NCBI RefSeq assembly: GCF_024105655.1
Contig: NZ_JAAAMH010000023.1
Location: 1-43,997, forward strand
From: Aliihoeflea sp. 40Bstr573
GTDB lineage: Bacteria; Pseudomonadota; Alphaproteobacteria; Rhizobiales; Rhizobiaceae
Reading direction: 5' to 3'
DNA length: 43,997 nucleotides
Positions 16,709 through 24,862 of this stretch are shown piece after piece. The notes under the pieces were generated by a model. It was not told the DNA's origin. It saw only the letters and a program-made list of their open reading frames with translations, and ran no database searches. Each line of letters starts with the position of its first letter. Position 1 is the stretch's first letter. Position numbers and translations under genes: made by a program.

Positions 16709-18008
16709 CCTCGATCCGCGACCGCAGATCCCGCTGCGCGATCTCGTCGAGCGGAAAGTTCCACATCAGCGCGATGGCGCCAAGCTTCAGCGCGACCGGC
16801 ACCCACGCATAGATGATGGCAAGCGCTGTCAGCGCGCGCGCATCGTTGTCACCGCCGGCCGTAAACCCGAAGAACTGGAGGACCGGAAAGGCGAGCCCGA
16901 CGGCGAGCGCAAGCGACAGCTTGGTCACAAGGCTCCACGCCGCGAAGTAGAGCCCTGAACGCTGCTCGCCGGACGATGCCGTATCGACGTCGATCACGTC
17001 CGCCTGGATCGCCGCCGGCAAGGCGAGATCGAAGCCGAGCGTCAGCCCGGTTGCGACCGACAGGGCGGCGAATGCAGGCCAGTTGCCCTCCCCGATCAAG
17101 GGCGCGAAGGCGAAGACGACGCAGATGAAGAGCATGGCCACGCACCACGCGCGGTGCTTGCCGAGGCGCCGCGCCGCGGCCAGCGCCAGCGGCATGCCGG
17201 CGATGCCGGAGAGAAAATAGACGAAGAGCAGCGGCCCGCGCATCTCGGTCATCCCGAGCCTGTCGGAAACGAAATAGAGAAAGAGCGTGGCGGGAATGCC
17301 ATTGGCGAGCCCGTTGATGAGAAATGCCGCGATCAGCCGCAGGAACGGGCCGTTGCGCGCCATATGGCGCAGACCGCCGCGAAGGTTCAGCCGCGAGTGC
17401 GAGTGGTCGCGCGGTTCGGGCACGCGCCAGACGGTGAGCCCACCCAGCGCCACGAGCAGCACGGCGACGGCGATCCCCAGCACGGCAAGGCCCTGCAACC
17501 CCTCGGCGCTTTCCATGCCGATGGCGAAGGGCAGCGCGATGGCGAGTAGCGTGCCGGCAAGCGTGAACCCTTCGCGAAAGCCCGCCACCCGCGCGCGCTC
17601 GCGGTAGTCTCCCGCCATCTCCGCCCCCCACGAGGTCAATGGAATGATTGCCGCGGTATAGCCGATCGAAAGCATCGCTCCCCAGAAGACGAGATATCCC
17701 GGACCGGCACCTTCCGGCGGCCAGAACAGCATCAGAGCGGAAAGCGCCGCGATGGGCAGCGAGACGAGAAACGTCGCCCGCCGCCGTCCCATCTTCGCCC
17801 GCCACCGATCCGCCGCCCAGCCGATGAGCGGGTCGTTGACGGCGTCGAACAACCGCACGAGCAACAGCGCCGTACCGACGGCGGCGAGCGACAGGCCGAG
17901 CGTCTCGGAATAGAAGGTCGGAACGATGATGTAGAGAGGAAGCGTCAGCGCGGCCAGCGGGATCGCCGGCAGCGCGTAGAGGACGAGGCGGGTGGCCGGC
18001 AGGGACAT
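16698..18008 (-). CDS. MFS transporter (GPH/sugar-cation symporter-like)
   Basis: A 436-residue inner-membrane protein with about 12 predicted membrane segments. The N-terminal pattern PLAALTLPLYIIVPTFYSETLGLSL and the loop FDAVNDPLIGWAADRWRAKMGRRR are typical of the glycoside-pentoside-hexuronide group of the major facilitator superfamily. The substrate is not clear. Its stop overlaps the SDR stop by 11 nt in convergent orientation, with no terminator between them. MFS carriers of this kind occur beside the SDR/FAD/DUF1365/cfa genes in related loci, so it may move a lipid or lipid precursor, but this is inference. Confidence 0.88.
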   Translation of the reverse strand: MSLPATRLVLYALPAIPLAALTLPLYIIVPTFYSETLGLSLAAVGTALLLVRLFDAVNDPLIGWAADRWRAKMGRRRATFLVSLPIAALSALMLFWPPEGAGPGYLVFWGAMLSIGYTAAIIPLTSWGAEMAGDYRERARVAGFREGFTLAGTLLAIALPFAIGMESAEGLQGLAVLGIAVAVLLVALGGLTVWRVPEPRDHSHSRLNLRGGLRHMARNGPFLRLIAAFLINGLANGIPATLFLYFVSDRLGMTEMRGPLLFVYFLSGIAGMPLALAAARRLGKHRAWCVAMLFICVVFAFAPLIGEGNWPAFAALSVATGLTLGFDLALPAAIQADVIDVDTASSGEQRSGLYFAAWSLVTKLSLALAVGLAFPVLQFFGFTAGGDNDARALTALAIIYAWVPVALKLGAIALMWNFPLDEIAQRDLRSRIEATG

Positions 18009-18088
18009 TCAGGGCTTTCGCGAAATTCGTAACCGTTGATCTTTACGTCCGAAAGGCACAAGCGGTTTCAGCAAATGAGGTAGACGGC

Positions 18089-19096
18089 ATGGCGGCGAAA
18101 ACGAAATCGGCAGGAGGCAGGTGGCGCATGTGGCTGATCGGTGCGGCAGTGCTCGTCCTTGCGCTTTGCGCGATCGCCTATCTCGCCGGCCCGCGCGTTC
18201 CCGTCGACACCGCGATCCGGTTCGACCCGGCGGCAATCGGCGGCGACGTCGAGGCCTATGTCGATGCGCGCGAGCGCGACGTCCCGAACCTTCGCGATGG
18301 CGTCGGCAAGGAGATCGTCTGGGCGTTCCCGGCTTCGAAGGCCCGCACGCCACTCGCCATCGTTTATGTCCACGGTTTCTCCGCCTCCAGCGGCGAGATC
18401 CGGCCGGTGCCCGACGAGGTCGCAGCGCGGCTCGGTGCGAATCTCTTCTTCACCCGTCTGACCGGCCATGGCCAGGACGGCGGGGCGATGGCGACGGCGA
18501 GCGTCAATGACTGGGTCAACGACTATGCCGAGGCGATCGAGATCGGACGTCGGCTCGGCACGCGCGTCGTCGTCATGGCGACGTCCACCGGCGCCGGCCT
18601 TGCGACATGGGCGGCAACGCAGCCTGAGCTTTCTGAGGATGTCGCTGCGCTCGTCCTCGTCTCGCCAAACTACCGCGTCCGCGCAACGGGCTCCTCGCTT
18701 CTGACAGGTCCCTGGGGCGGCCAGATCGCGCGCCTTGCAAGCGGGCCGGAGCGGCAGTTCACCCCACGCAACGAGGCGCATGGCCGACTGTGGACCGCGC
18801 GTTATCCGACCGAAGCGATCCTGCCGATGGCCGCGCTGACGAAACTCGCGCGAAACGCGCCTGCCGAGGAGATCGGCATCCCTGCGCTCTTCATCTATTC
18901 GTCGACAGATCGCATCGTCGATGCCGAAGTAACGCGAGACATCGCCGCGCGCTGGGGCGCGCTGTCGGACAGCCTTCTGATCGAAAGCTCCGGTGATCCG
19001 CAGAACCACGTCATCGCCGGCGACGCGCTCTCGCCGCAGACCAACGAGCTGGTCATCGAGACCACCGTCAACTGGCTGCGCGAGAACGCCCTCTAG
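18089..19096 (+). CDS. Membrane-anchored alpha/beta hydrolase
   Basis: A 335-residue protein with an N-terminal membrane segment (MWLIGAAVLVLALCAIAYLAG, residues about 14-34) and a periplasmic alpha/beta-hydrolase domain. The oxyanion-hole region is IVYVHGFSASSGE, the nucleophile elbow MATSTGAGLA (Ser in an A-x-S-x-G variant), the acid probably Asp in YSSTDRIVD and the base His in PQNHVIAGD. It is probably an esterase or lipase-like enzyme. ATG 18089 has AATGAGG upstream. It is divergent from the first MFS gene and overlaps the stop of the second by 4 nt. Confidence 0.82.
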   Translation: MAAKTKSAGGRWRMWLIGAAVLVLALCAIAYLAGPRVPVDTAIRFDPAAIGGDVEAYVDARERDVPNLRDGVGKEIVWAFPASKARTPLAIVYVHGFSASSGEIRPVPDEVAARLGANLFFTRLTGHGQDGGAMATASVNDWVNDYAEAIEIGRRLGTRVVVMATSTGAGLATWAATQPELSEDVAALVLVSPNYRVRATGSSLLTGPWGGQIARLASGPERQFTPRNEAHGRLWTARYPTEAILPMAALTKLARNAPAEEIGIPALFIYSSTDRIVDAEVTRDIAARWGALSDSLLIESSGDPQNHVIAGDALSPQTNELVIETTVNWLRENAL

Positions 19097-20301
19097 GCTG
19101 TGGCCAGTTTCGCGCGTTCCGGCTTCGCGTCCCGAACGAACAGGAAGATGAATAGCGCGATCGCAAGCATCGCGGCGTAGAAGGCAAAGAGCGCAGCATA
19201 ACCCGCCTCCGGCTGGCCCTCGACAGCATTGGCCGAGACGATCGGCCCGGTCGCGAACTGCATGATGCCGACACCGCCGATGGAGAAGAAGTTGAGAAGG
19301 GTCACGCCGCGCCCCGTCAGATGCGTCGGCAGGAACGCGCGGCCATGCGCCATCAGGAGGCCGTAGGCCGCGCCCGTCACGCCGATCAGCACGAAGATGA
19401 TCGTCGTCTGGGCAATGCTCGTCACCGGATTGAGCGCGAGATAGACGATGACAGCGAGGCTGAGCGAATTGCCGACCATTGCCACCCATTTGCGCGTGCG
19501 GAACATCGTGTCGAGCGGCCCGTAGATGAACCCGCCGGCCACCATGGCAAGCGCCATGAAGAGCGTGACCTGCCCGATCATCAGCGCATCGGCGCCATAG
19601 ACGTCGGCGAGATAGGGACCGGCCCATAGACCGCGAATACCCGCAGCGGCGGCATAGTTGATCGCGGTAAGCGGGAAGAGCGCCCACAGGGCGCGAATCT
19701 TGAAGAGCTCCAGATAGCCGGAAAAACCGACGCCGGCGACCTGCCCCCCATCTCGGTGCGGATCGCGCAGGAAGATCATGATCGAGGCGGCAGTTAGCAG
19801 CGTGACGACGCCAAGCCCCATCATCACCGGACGCCAGCCAAATGCACCGGCGGCGCTTGCCAGCGGCGAGGCGCCGACGACATTGCCGAGCGAGCCGAAG
19901 GCGACGAGCCAGGATGTGAGGATTGCAAGCCGCGCGGTCGAATAGGTGTGCGCGAAGATGAAGACCGAGGCCATCAGCACCGGCGCGCAGCCGACGCCTA
20001 TCAGCGCCATCGCCGTGATCACCATCCAGGGTTGCGTGGCAAAGGCGAAGAGCAACGCACCGCCCCCGCCGCCGATAGCGAGCAGAACGGCAGCCGTCCG
20101 CTTGGGGCCATATTTGTCGAGGCACACGCCGACCACGAACTGCATCGCCGAAAACGATGCGAACCACGCACCTGACGCGAGCGACAGGTCGGTATTCGTT
20201 GCCCCCAGTTCCGAACCGAGGACCGGTGTGAGCACCGCCAGAAACGAGCGGTAGAATTGCGACAGCACATAGGCGATCGCAAGAGCGGCCAATCCAGCCA
20301 T
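19093..20301 (-). CDS. MFS transporter
   Basis: A 402-residue inner-membrane protein with about 12 membrane segments. The family signatures are CLDKYGPKRTAAVLL in the loop between helices 2 and 3 and a regular alternation of glycine-rich helices such as MALIGVGCAPVLMASVFI. The substrate is unknown. The start is ambiguous: ATG 20301 has GGGAA 8 nt upstream, while GTG 20337 would add 12 residues but has no clear ribosome-binding site. A perfect 12-bp inverted repeat (20306-20353) brackets this leader and would enclose GTG 20337 and cover the ribosome-binding site of ATG 20301. The gene is 80 nt downstream of the helicase gene on the same strand. Confidence 0.85.
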   Translation of the reverse strand: MAGLAALAIAYVLSQFYRSFLAVLTPVLGSELGATNTDLSLASGAWFASFSAMQFVVGVCLDKYGPKRTAAVLLAIGGGGGALLFAFATQPWMVITAMALIGVGCAPVLMASVFIFAHTYSTARLAILTSWLVAFGSLGNVVGASPLASAAGAFGWRPVMMGLGVVTLLTAASIMIFLRDPHRDGGQVAGVGFSGYLELFKIRALWALFPLTAINYAAAAGIRGLWAGPYLADVYGADALMIGQVTLFMALAMVAGGFIYGPLDTMFRTRKWVAMVGNSLSLAVIVYLALNPVTSIAQTTIIFVLIGVTGAAYGLLMAHGRAFLPTHLTGRGVTLLNFFSIGGVGIMQFATGPIVSANAVEGQPEAGYAALFAFYAAMLAIALFIFLFVRDAKPERAKLATA

Positions 20302-20305
20302 GAAG

Positions 20306-20353
20306 CGTTTCCCGTCGACTTTTATTGGTACGACCACCGGCCGACGGGAAACG
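20306..20353. promoter_or_regulatory. 12-bp perfect inverted repeat at the MFS translation start
   Basis: CGTTTCCCGTCG at 20306-20317 and CGACGGGAAACG at 20342-20353 are exact reverse complements, separated by 24 nt. In the minus-strand mRNA the second arm ends 4 nt before ATG 20301 and contains its GGGAA ribosome-binding site. No T tract follows, so a simple terminator is unlikely. It could be an RNA switch for translation or an operator bound by a dimeric repressor. Confidence 0.6.
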
Positions 20354-20381
20354 GATTAGTTGATTAACGCGTTAGGTGCAA

Positions 20382-21773
20382 TCAGGCAGCGCGGCGCGAG
20401 CCACCGCCATTGCTTGGGCCACGGCGCTTTGCGCGGAAGGGTCGCTTCTGACCTTCGGCGGGCTTGCCCGAACCGTGAGCGACACCTGGCTTGCGGCCTT
20501 GGCGCGGCTTTCCGTTGCTGTTGGCCGGACGGCGATTCTCGCGCTCCTCGGGCAGCGGCTCGGACTTGCGCTGCACCGGATCGGCCTGGCCGAGATGGTC
20601 CGCCGCGATCGGCAGCTTCATGCGGATGATCTTCTCGACCTGGCGCAGCTTGGAGCCCTCGGAAGGGTCGCACAGCGTTATCGCAATGCCGTCCGCGCCG
20701 TTGCGCCCTGTTCGGCCGATACGGTGAACATAGCTCTCCGCCTCGTCCGGCAGATCGAAATTCACCACATGGGTGATGTTCGGGACGTCGATACCGCGCG
20801 CGGCAATGTCGGTCGCAACGAGAATGCGGACCTCGCCGTCGCGGAAGCCGTTCAGCGCGCGCTGGCGGGCGTTCTGCGACTTGTTGCCGTGGATGACCGC
20901 AGCCTCGAATCCGTCGCGCACGAGATCGCGCGTGACGCGGTCAGCGCCGTGCTTGGTGCGCGCGAAGATGATGACGCGCGACATCGCCTCGTCCTTCAGC
21001 ATCGTCGACAGCACGTCGCGCTTCTGCTTCAGGCGGGCCATCACGACGCTCTGGTGGATTTCGGCCGCCGTCGTACCCTGCGGTGCGACTTCGACATGGA
21101 CCGGATCGCGCAGGATGCCGCGTGCGAGCTGCTCGATCTCGTTCGGCATCGTGGCCGAGAAGAGCGCCGTCTGGCGCTTGGGATGCGTCGCGCGGGCGAT
21201 CTTCTTGACGTCGTTGATGAAGCCCATGTCGAGCATGCGGTCGGCTTCGTCGAGCACGAGCCAGCGCGTCTCGGCGAGCACGATCTCGTTCTGGCGAACG
21301 AGGTCGGTCAGACGGCCCGGCGTGGCAACGAGAATGTCGACGCCCTGCGCCATGCGCTTGACCTGGCCACCGCGCGAGACCCCGCCCAGAACGAGGCTGG
21401 TCGAGATGTGGAGGCCCTTGGAGATGGCGCGGATCGTCTCTTCGATCTGAACGGCGAGTTCGCGCGTCGGCGCAAGGATCAGCGCGCGGCAGGTTTTCGG
21501 CTTGCGCTTGTCGCCAAGCGCGGCGATGTGCTTGAGGATCGGCAGCGCGAAGGCGGCCGTCTTGCCGGAGCCGGTCTGGGCGACGCCCAGGATGTCCTTG
21601 CCGGCGATCTGCGCCGGAATGGCCGCGACCTGAATCGGCTTGGGCTCCACGAAGCCGGCGCGGGCAGCGCTTTCGAGCAGCTTGCCGTCGATGCCGAGTG
21701 GGCCGAAACCGCTGTTCGCGGCGGTGGTCTGATTTTCAGTCGTCAAAGCAGTCTTCTTTCTGGCGCGCGGCAT
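20382..21773 (-). CDS. rhlE: DEAD-box ATP-dependent RNA helicase (RhlE-like)
   Basis: Unwinds RNA duplexes, with likely roles in ribosome assembly and cold adaptation. The 463-residue protein shows the full motif set: Q motif (GFVEPKPIQVAAIP), Walker A AQTGSGKT, PTRELAVQ, TPGRL, DEAD in LVLDEADRMLD, SAT in LFSATMP, ATDIAARGIDVP and HRIGRTGR. A basic, low-complexity tail of about 70 residues rich in Arg, Gly and Pro follows the core, as in RhlE proteins. The start is uncertain: ATG 21773 is taken, but a TTG 12 codons downstream has AGAAGA placed as a ribosome-binding site. The family assignment within DEAD-box proteins is by tail and size. Confidence 0.92.
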   Translation of the reverse strand: MPRARKKTALTTENQTTAANSGFGPLGIDGKLLESAARAGFVEPKPIQVAAIPAQIAGKDILGVAQTGSGKTAAFALPILKHIAALGDKRKPKTCRALILAPTRELAVQIEETIRAISKGLHISTSLVLGGVSRGGQVKRMAQGVDILVATPGRLTDLVRQNEIVLAETRWLVLDEADRMLDMGFINDVKKIARATHPKRQTALFSATMPNEIEQLARGILRDPVHVEVAPQGTTAAEIHQSVVMARLKQKRDVLSTMLKDEAMSRVIIFARTKHGADRVTRDLVRDGFEAAVIHGNKSQNARQRALNGFRDGEVRILVATDIAARGIDVPNITHVVNFDLPDEAESYVHRIGRTGRNGADGIAITLCDPSEGSKLRQVEKIIRMKLPIAADHLGQADPVQRKSEPLPEERENRRPANSNGKPRQGRKPGVAHGSGKPAEGQKRPFRAKRRGPSNGGGSRRAA

Positions 21774-21951
21774 TTGCCGGGCGCAAAAATCGATGCCGCA
21801 GGGCGCAACCTGCGTGCGATATGTCAAAATGGGATCGACAAGGCGGCGAACTCTGAAGCCCGCGCGGCTGCGCTGTCGTCGCCGCGATCATTCGCGGGCT
21901 TGCCTCGAAGATGATCCAAGGCAAAGACGCAACCAGTCCGTATTCGGGAAA

Positions 21952-21966
21952 GCCGGAAAGTCCGGC
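21952..21966 (-). terminator. Possible weak terminator downstream of ilvA
   Basis: GCCGGA/TCCGGC pair with a 3-nt loop and are followed by TTT on the minus strand, 72 nt after the ilvA stop. The 264-nt gap between ilvA and the helicase gene holds other small inverted repeats but no gene. Confidence 0.3.
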
Positions 21967-22037
21967 CCAAGCGCCTTGTCGGGCTCATATGGCCCTGTTC
22001 GCCTCCAAATGCAACTGAAACTTGCTGCGCTGCAAAA

Positions 22038-23291
22038 TCAGATGACGAGCCCGGCAATGGTCTCGTTGTCGGTGATGTCCTGGTAGGTCCATCCCGCCGC
22101 CTCGAACTTTTCCGCGAGCACGGCGAAGTTCGCCGGGTTCTTGGTCTCGATGCCGATCAGTACGGAACCGAAATTGCGCGCCGATTTCTTGAGGTATTCG
22201 AAGCGGGCGATGTCGTCCTCGGGGCCGAGCAGGTCGAGGAAGTCGCGCAGCGCGCCGGGGCGCTGGGGAAAGCGGAAGACGAAATACTTCTTCAGTCCCT
22301 CGAAGCGCAGCGCCCGCTCCTTGACGTCGGGCAGCCGCTCGAAATCGAAATTGCCGCCCGAGACGACGAGCACGATCGTCTTTCCGGCGATCTCGTCGGC
22401 CGGCAAATCCTTCAGCGCGTCGATCGCGAGCGCGCCAGCCGGCTCCAGCACCACGCCCTCGACATTCAGCATCTCGATGATCGTCGCGCAGACCCGGTTC
22501 TCGGGAATGCGCGTCACGTTGTCCGGCGAAAAATGCGACAGCGCCGCGAAATTCGCTTCGCCGATTTCCGCCACCGACGCCCCGTCGACGAAATTGTCGA
22601 CCTGCGGCAGCCGCACGCGCCGGTTCTCGGTCAGGCTGGAATGGAGGCTCGAAGCGCCCACCGGTTCGGCAAACAGGAACCGCGTGCCGGCATCGGCAAG
22701 ATAGCGCGTCACGCCGGCGGCAAGCCCGCCCCCGCCTACCGGCAGGACGATCAGGTCGGCGCGCGTGCCGGCAGGAAGCTGGGCCTCGATCTCCTGCGCG
22801 ACGCTCGCCTGCCCTTCGATGATGTCCTCATGGTCGAAAGGCGGCACCATCAGACCGCCGGTGTCGGCGGCGAAAGTCTGCGCGGCGCGATAGCAGGCGT
22901 CGAAATAATCGCCCGTCAGGCGGATCTCGACGAACTCGCCGCCGAACAGCCGCGTCTTGTCGATCTTCTGCTGCGGCGTCGTCACCGGCATGAAGATGAC
23001 GCCCCGCTTTTCGAGGTGACGACAGACATAGGCGAAACCCTGGGCGTGGTTGCCTGCCGAGGCGCAGACGAACACATCTGGCCCGGCGCCCGCTTCCAGA
23101 ACCTTGCGGAAGAAGTTGAACGCACCGCGGATCTTGTAGGAGCGCACCGGCGACAGGTCCTCCCGCTTCAGGAAGATGCGTGCGCCGGACTTCTTCGACA
23201 GATACGCGTTCTCCTGCAGTGGCGTCTCGGGAAAGAGCGCGCGCATGGCGCCGGCTGCCTGGCGGACGGAAGCTTTGAAGTCACTGTGCAA
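22038..23291 (-). CDS. ilvA: Threonine ammonia-lyase (biosynthetic type)
   Basis: Converts L-threonine to 2-oxobutanoate and ammonia, the first step of isoleucine synthesis, using pyridoxal phosphate. The 417-residue protein has the cofactor lysine Lys53 in PVRSYKIRGAFNFF, the substrate loop CASAGNHAQGFA and the phosphate-binding PVGGGGLAAGV. A C-terminal ACT-like regulatory domain of about 85 residues begins at FRFPQRPGALRDFLDLLG, so isoleucine feedback is likely. One ACT-like unit rather than two gives the shorter form. The start codon appears to be TTG 23291 with GAAGG about 11 nt upstream, giving a family-like N-terminus; the next ATG (23246) would remove the helix before FPETPLQ. Confidence 0.93.
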   Translation of the reverse strand: MHSDFKASVRQAAGAMRALFPETPLQENAYLSKKSGARIFLKREDLSPVRSYKIRGAFNFFRKVLEAGAGPDVFVCASAGNHAQGFAYVCRHLEKRGVIFMPVTTPQQKIDKTRLFGGEFVEIRLTGDYFDACYRAAQTFAADTGGLMVPPFDHEDIIEGQASVAQEIEAQLPAGTRADLIVLPVGGGGLAAGVTRYLADAGTRFLFAEPVGASSLHSSLTENRRVRLPQVDNFVDGASVAEIGEANFAALSHFSPDNVTRIPENRVCATIIEMLNVEGVVLEPAGALAIDALKDLPADEIAGKTIVLVVSGGNFDFERLPDVKERALRFEGLKKYFVFRFPQRPGALRDFLDLLGPEDDIARFEYLKKSARNFGSVLIGIETKNPANFAVLAEKFEAAGWTYQDITDNETIAGLVI

Positions 23292-23404
23292 GGGCTTTGG
23301 ACCTTCTCTCGGTCTTTGTCTGTTGGCGCGTCAGCCGCGCTATTGCATATTCGATGCGCGGAAGCCACTGTCGCGCCGCTTCAAGGGGTCAGGTCGGGGA
23401 AGAC

Positions 23405-24862
23405 GTGCAGTATCTCGCCATTCGCACCGCGATTCACATCGCGGCGATCTTCGCCATCTACCTGTCCCTGGCCATGTTCATCCCGGCCGGCGTGGATCTT
23501 TACTTCGGCAACGAGGATTGGCAGGTCTTCGCCTTTTCGGCGCTTTTGACCGGCGGGCTCGCGCTGGCCGTCGCTGCGGCGACGCAAGGGCGGCCACCGG
23601 TGCTTTCGGCACGTTTCGGCTTCTTCGTCGTCAACCTCCTTTGGCTGACGACCTGCGCCGTCGGCGCCATTCCCTTCCTGGCCTCCTCACTGGAAATCGG
23701 GCTGACCGATGCCGTGTTCGAATCGGTGTCGGGCATTACGACGACCGGCGGCACGGTGCTCGTCGGGCTCGATGCCATGCCGCCCGGCATCTTGATCTGG
23801 CGCTCGCTCCTGCAATGGATCGGCGGCCTTGGCGTCATCGCGCTCGGCCTTTTCGTGCTGCCGTTCCTGAATGTCGGCGGCGTTTCCTATTTCAAGATCG
23901 AATCCTCCGACATCTCGGACCGCCCCTTCGAGCGTTTCTCGACCTATACGACGAGCCTGATTGCCATCTATGTCGCGCTGACGGTCCTGTGCGCGATCTG
24001 CTACGCGGCCGCGGGCATGACCGGCTTCAACGCCATCAATCACGCGCTGACGACCATTTCGACCGCCGGCTTTTCCACGCATGACTCCTCGATGGCCTTC
24101 TACGAGGACAACCTGCCGGTCCTTTGGATCGCGACAGTCTTCATGTTCATCGGCGCACTGCCCTTCGCCATCGTCATCCTGCTTTTCACGCGTGGCCGCC
24201 TCGAAACGTTGCGTGATCCGCAGCTGCGCGTCTTCGCCAGCTATGTCCTGCTCTTCATCCTGGCGGTGACGATCTATGTGCGCCTGTCGAGCGACATCGC
24301 GTTCATCGATGCGCTCACCCATTCCGCCTTCAACTTCATGTCGATCATCACGACGACCGGTTACGCGAGCTCCGACTATACCGCCTGGGGTCCGTTCGCC
24401 TTCGCCTGCGCCTTCGTCGCCATGTTTCTCGGCGGCTGTTCAGGCTCGACCACCGGCGGCATCAAGGCCTACCGGTTCCTGATCCTGTTCGAGCTGGTCC
24501 TGAACGGCTTGCGACGCCTCGTCTATCCCAACACGGTGCAAAGCGTGCGCTACGGCAATCGCCCGGTCGACGACGCGATGCAGCGCGCCGTCGTGCTGTT
24601 CATCGCCGCCTTCTTCATTCTCTGGCTGATCATCACGATCCTGTTGTCGGCCACGGGGCTCGACTTCATGAGCGCCATGTCGGGCGCCCTGACGGCGCTG
24701 ACCAATGTCGGCCCAGGACTTGGCGACGTCATCGGCCCGGTCGGAAATTTCGCGGTGATACCGGACCCGGCGAAATGGATCATGGCCATCGCGATGCTCC
24801 TCGGCCGCCTCGAGATCCTTGCCGTTCTGGTGATCTTCACGCCGATCTTCTGGAACCGCTAG
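23405..24862 (+). CDS. trkH: Trk-type potassium uptake protein TrkH
   Basis: The membrane pore subunit of the Trk potassium transporter. The 485-residue protein has multiple membrane helices and the repeated selectivity-filter region: SVSGITTTGGTVLVGLDAMP, TTISTAGFSTHDSS, SIITTTGYASSDYTAWG and TALTNVGPGLGD, each with the conserved Gly. ILIWRSLLQWIGGLGVI and LGGCSGSTTGGIKAYRF are further TrkH signatures. The start is placed at GTG 23405, with GGGGAAG just upstream, giving the normal family N-terminus; the frame is open upstream but not family-like. No trkA is nearby. It converges on the adenine deaminase gene with a 4-nt overlap. Confidence 0.93.
   Translation: MQYLAIRTAIHIAAIFAIYLSLAMFIPAGVDLYFGNEDWQVFAFSALLTGGLALAVAAATQGRPPVLSARFGFFVVNLLWLTTCAVGAIPFLASSLEIGLTDAVFESVSGITTTGGTVLVGLDAMPPGILIWRSLLQWIGGLGVIALGLFVLPFLNVGGVSYFKIESSDISDRPFERFSTYTTSLIAIYVALTVLCAICYAAAGMTGFNAINHALTTISTAGFSTHDSSMAFYEDNLPVLWIATVFMFIGALPFAIVILLFTRGRLETLRDPQLRVFASYVLLFILAVTIYVRLSSDIAFIDALTHSAFNFMSIITTTGYASSDYTAWGPFAFACAFVAMFLGGCSGSTTGGIKAYRFLILFELVLNGLRRLVYPNTVQSVRYGNRPVDDAMQRAVVLFIAAFFILWLIITILLSATGLDFMSAMSGALTALTNVGPGLGDVIGPVGNFAVIPDPAKWIMAIAMLLGRLEILAVLVIFTPIFWNR

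Noticed and set aside
20376-21914. A 512-codon open frame antisense to the RNA helicase gene
   Set aside because: It is an artefact of high GC at third positions; its translation has no domain-like pattern, while the minus frame shows every DEAD-box motif.
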